Origin: RHKX01 sp963839535
GTDB taxonomy: Bacteria; Actinomycetota; Thermoleophilia; Solirubrobacterales; 70-9
Length of the DNA stretch: 64,000 nucleotides
Reading direction: 5' to 3'
Assembly: GCA_963839535.1 (NCBI GenBank)
Contig: CAWIVF010000006.1
Coordinates: 447,559-511,558 of the forward strand
Part shown: positions 59,904-64,000 of the stretch, in pieces
How positions within the stretch are numbered: the stretch's first letter is position 1
How the letters are laid out: each line of letters begins with the position of its first letter
The notes under the pieces: model-generated
What the model saw: the letters and a program-made list of their open reading frames with translations, nothing else
Database searches by the model: none
Told to the model about the DNA's origin: nothing
Position numbers and translations under genes: made by a program

Positions 59904-60224
59904 TTAGAGGCGGATCTCCACGTCGACGCCGGCGGGCAGGTTCTCGATCCGCTGGAGCTCGTCGATGGTCTTGGGGGTCGGGTCCTTGATGTCGATCAGG
60001 CGCTTGTGCGTGCGGATCTCGAAGTGCTCGCGGGAGTCCTTGTCCTTGAACGGCGAGCGGATCACGCAGTAGACGTTCTTGGAGGTCGGCAGCGGCACCG
60101 GGCCCGAGACCGACGCGCCGGTGCGCTGGGCCGTCTCGACGATCTCGGTCGCGGCGCGATCGATCGCGTCGTGGTCATACGCCTTCAGGCGGATCCGGAT
60201 CTTGCTTGCGGTTATCGCTGACAA
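59904..60224 (-). CDS. rpsJ: Ribosomal protein S10
   Basis: 106 residues. KIRIRLKAYDHDAIDRAATEIVET and PLPTSKNVYCVIRSPFKDKD are diagnostic. TTG start with AAGGA upstream; no ATG or GTG is available in frame. Heads the S10 gene group and follows tuf. Confidence 0.97.
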   Translation of the reverse strand: MSAITASKIRIRLKAYDHDAIDRAATEIVETAQRTGASVSGPVPLPTSKNVYCVIRSPFKDKDSREHFEIRTHKRLIDIKDPTPKTIDELQRIENLPAGVDVEIRL

Positions 60225-60270
60225 CTTGTTCCTTGCTTCTCTCTGCGTCTCATCTTCTGTGGGCGTAGAA

Positions 60271-60294
60271 GGGGCGCCGGCTTAGCGGCGCCCC
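60271..60294. terminator. Hairpin between tuf and rpsJ
   Basis: GGGGCGCC (60271-60278) and GGCGCCCC (60287-60294) pair perfectly around an 8-base loop. On the minus strand it is followed by TTCTACG, a weak T tract, so it may terminate part of the tuf transcripts or act as a processing site. Confidence 0.5.
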
Positions 60295-60318
60295 TCGCCC
60301 TCGGTCTCTTCGTACTCG

Positions 60319-61506
<1,188 letters not shown>

Positions 61507-61623
61507 CTGTTCTCTGTGTTCCTCTCTCGGTCGTTTACGTCTTGTTCGCTCTTTAGGCTTGGCGTCGGGCGCAGCTGTGGTCCGGACTACTTCCGGGCAA
61601 CCCACCCAATATAGGCAAATCGG

Positions 61624-63732
<2,109 letters not shown>

Positions 63733-63783
63733 GGGGCTGGGGAAGTCCTGTCCTGGGGGTGGAAAACTCTGGGGTTTGCGGGC

Positions 63784-63807
63784 AAAAAAAAGGCCCTGCT
63801 CGGGCCC
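63784..63807 (-). terminator. Intrinsic terminator/attenuator in the fusA leader
   Basis: The minus strand reads GGCCC-GAGCA-GGGCC followed by eight T residues, the best rho-independent terminator in the window. It ends 52 bases before the fusA ATG and lies downstream of a good promoter, so it may attenuate fusA transcription, or simply end the upstream gene's transcript. Confidence 0.7.
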
Positions 63808-63916
63808 GGACGCATCAAGCGGCTCGTGGTCTACCCGGAAGCTGCCTATGTGGTCGGGCTCTCCATAACTGCGGAGTCCGCCTGGAGCACGGAAGCGTGC
63901 CCGTAAGCGACGCGGG

Positions 63917-63945
63917 ATGTTAGCAGGGACCCGGAGCTGGACCAA
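63917..63945 (-). promoter_or_regulatory. Promoter upstream of fusA (TTGGTC-N17-TAACAT)
   Basis: Minus-strand TTGGTC (63940-63945) and TAACAT (63917-63922) with a 17-bp spacer and TGC before the -10. Transcription would begin near 63910, giving a leader of about 180 nt that includes a GCACG/CGTGC hairpin and the terminator. Confidence 0.65.
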
Positions 63946-63972
63946 CCCGGCCCGGGCGCCGTCGGCGACTGC

Positions 63973-64000
63973 CTACTTGACCTTCTCGCAGTCCTTGCTG
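63973..64000 (-). CDS. 3' end of an unidentified gene
   Basis: Eight codons (SKDCEKVK) before a TAG at 63973-63975, open to the window edge. The ending does not match S7, so this is not rpsG. Too short to identify. Confidence 0.3.

Noticed and set aside
61507..61605. N-terminally extended EF-Tu from an upstream ATG
   Set aside because: The extension is unrelated to EF-Tu and bypasses the conserved MAKEKF start with its ribosome-binding site.
63733..63945. N-terminally extended EF-G starting at 63945
   Set aside because: That start coincides with the -35 box and the extension crosses the terminator hairpin; MPRNFPLEKTRNIG at 63732 is the usual N-terminus.

Overview
The window comes from a very G+C-rich bacterium. 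It has six MCE proteins in one operon, a deazaflavin (F420)-type nitroreductase/quinone-reductase protein, a two-subunit biotin-dependent acyl-CoA carboxylase, GTG/TTG starts, and promoters of the form TAnnnT placed 6-8 nt before the start codon (leaderless mRNA). Together these point to an actinobacterium, most plausibly class Thermoleophilia (Solirubrobacterales). That placement is inference from gene content; no database search was possible.

Layout. 1-6.8 kb: a DNA glycosylase, an acyl-CoA carboxylase pair behind a striking palindromic operator, a secreted esterase and a lipoprotein sulfatase. 6.9-12.3 kb: a complete biotin operon (bioB-bioF-bioD-bioA plus a short-chain dehydrogenase) preceded by a 21-codon leaderless upstream ORF. 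Biotin made here is the cofactor of the neighbouring carboxylase. 12.4-15.1 kb: ECF sigma factor with a membrane DUF4349-type partner, rubredoxin and a Nudix hydrolase. 15.1-25.9 kb: one long minus-strand operon of six MCE proteins, an SCP2 sterol-carrier protein and an unknown protein, with a clear promoter and no YrbE/MlaE permease gene. 26-34.4 kb: LemA, a lipoprotein, a right-handed beta-helix secreted protein, superoxide dismutase, acetoacetyl-CoA synthetase, tRNA-Pro(CGG), a DsbA-like protein without cysteines, a CAP-domain protein and a tiny putative DNA-binding protein. 34.4-39.6 kb: long-chain acyl-CoA synthetase, patatin-like lipase, PBP4-type carboxypeptidase and the F420-type reductase. 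39.6-43.9 kb: ligA, surE, truA, a VOC protein and rplQ. 44-63.7 kb: the large translation block on the minus strand, running fusA-tuf-S10-spc-secY-adk-map and then rpmJ-rpsM-rpsK-rpsD-rpoA-rplQ. infA is missing from its usual place, and rpsL-rpsG do not precede fusA. No stretch over 300 bases lacks a gene.

Two window-wide themes stand out. First, about 28 frame breaks interrupt otherwise convincing genes, including essential ones (ligA, rplQ). Every one can be read as a single extra base (+1). An insertion-biased sequencing or assembly error is the likeliest cause, so I annotate the restored genes and give each break position. Second, a small structured repeat with compensatory arm changes and a GCGAAGC mini-hairpin core occurs three times, each time just after an acyl-CoA ligase gene.

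No phage, insertion sequence or CRISPR array was seen.
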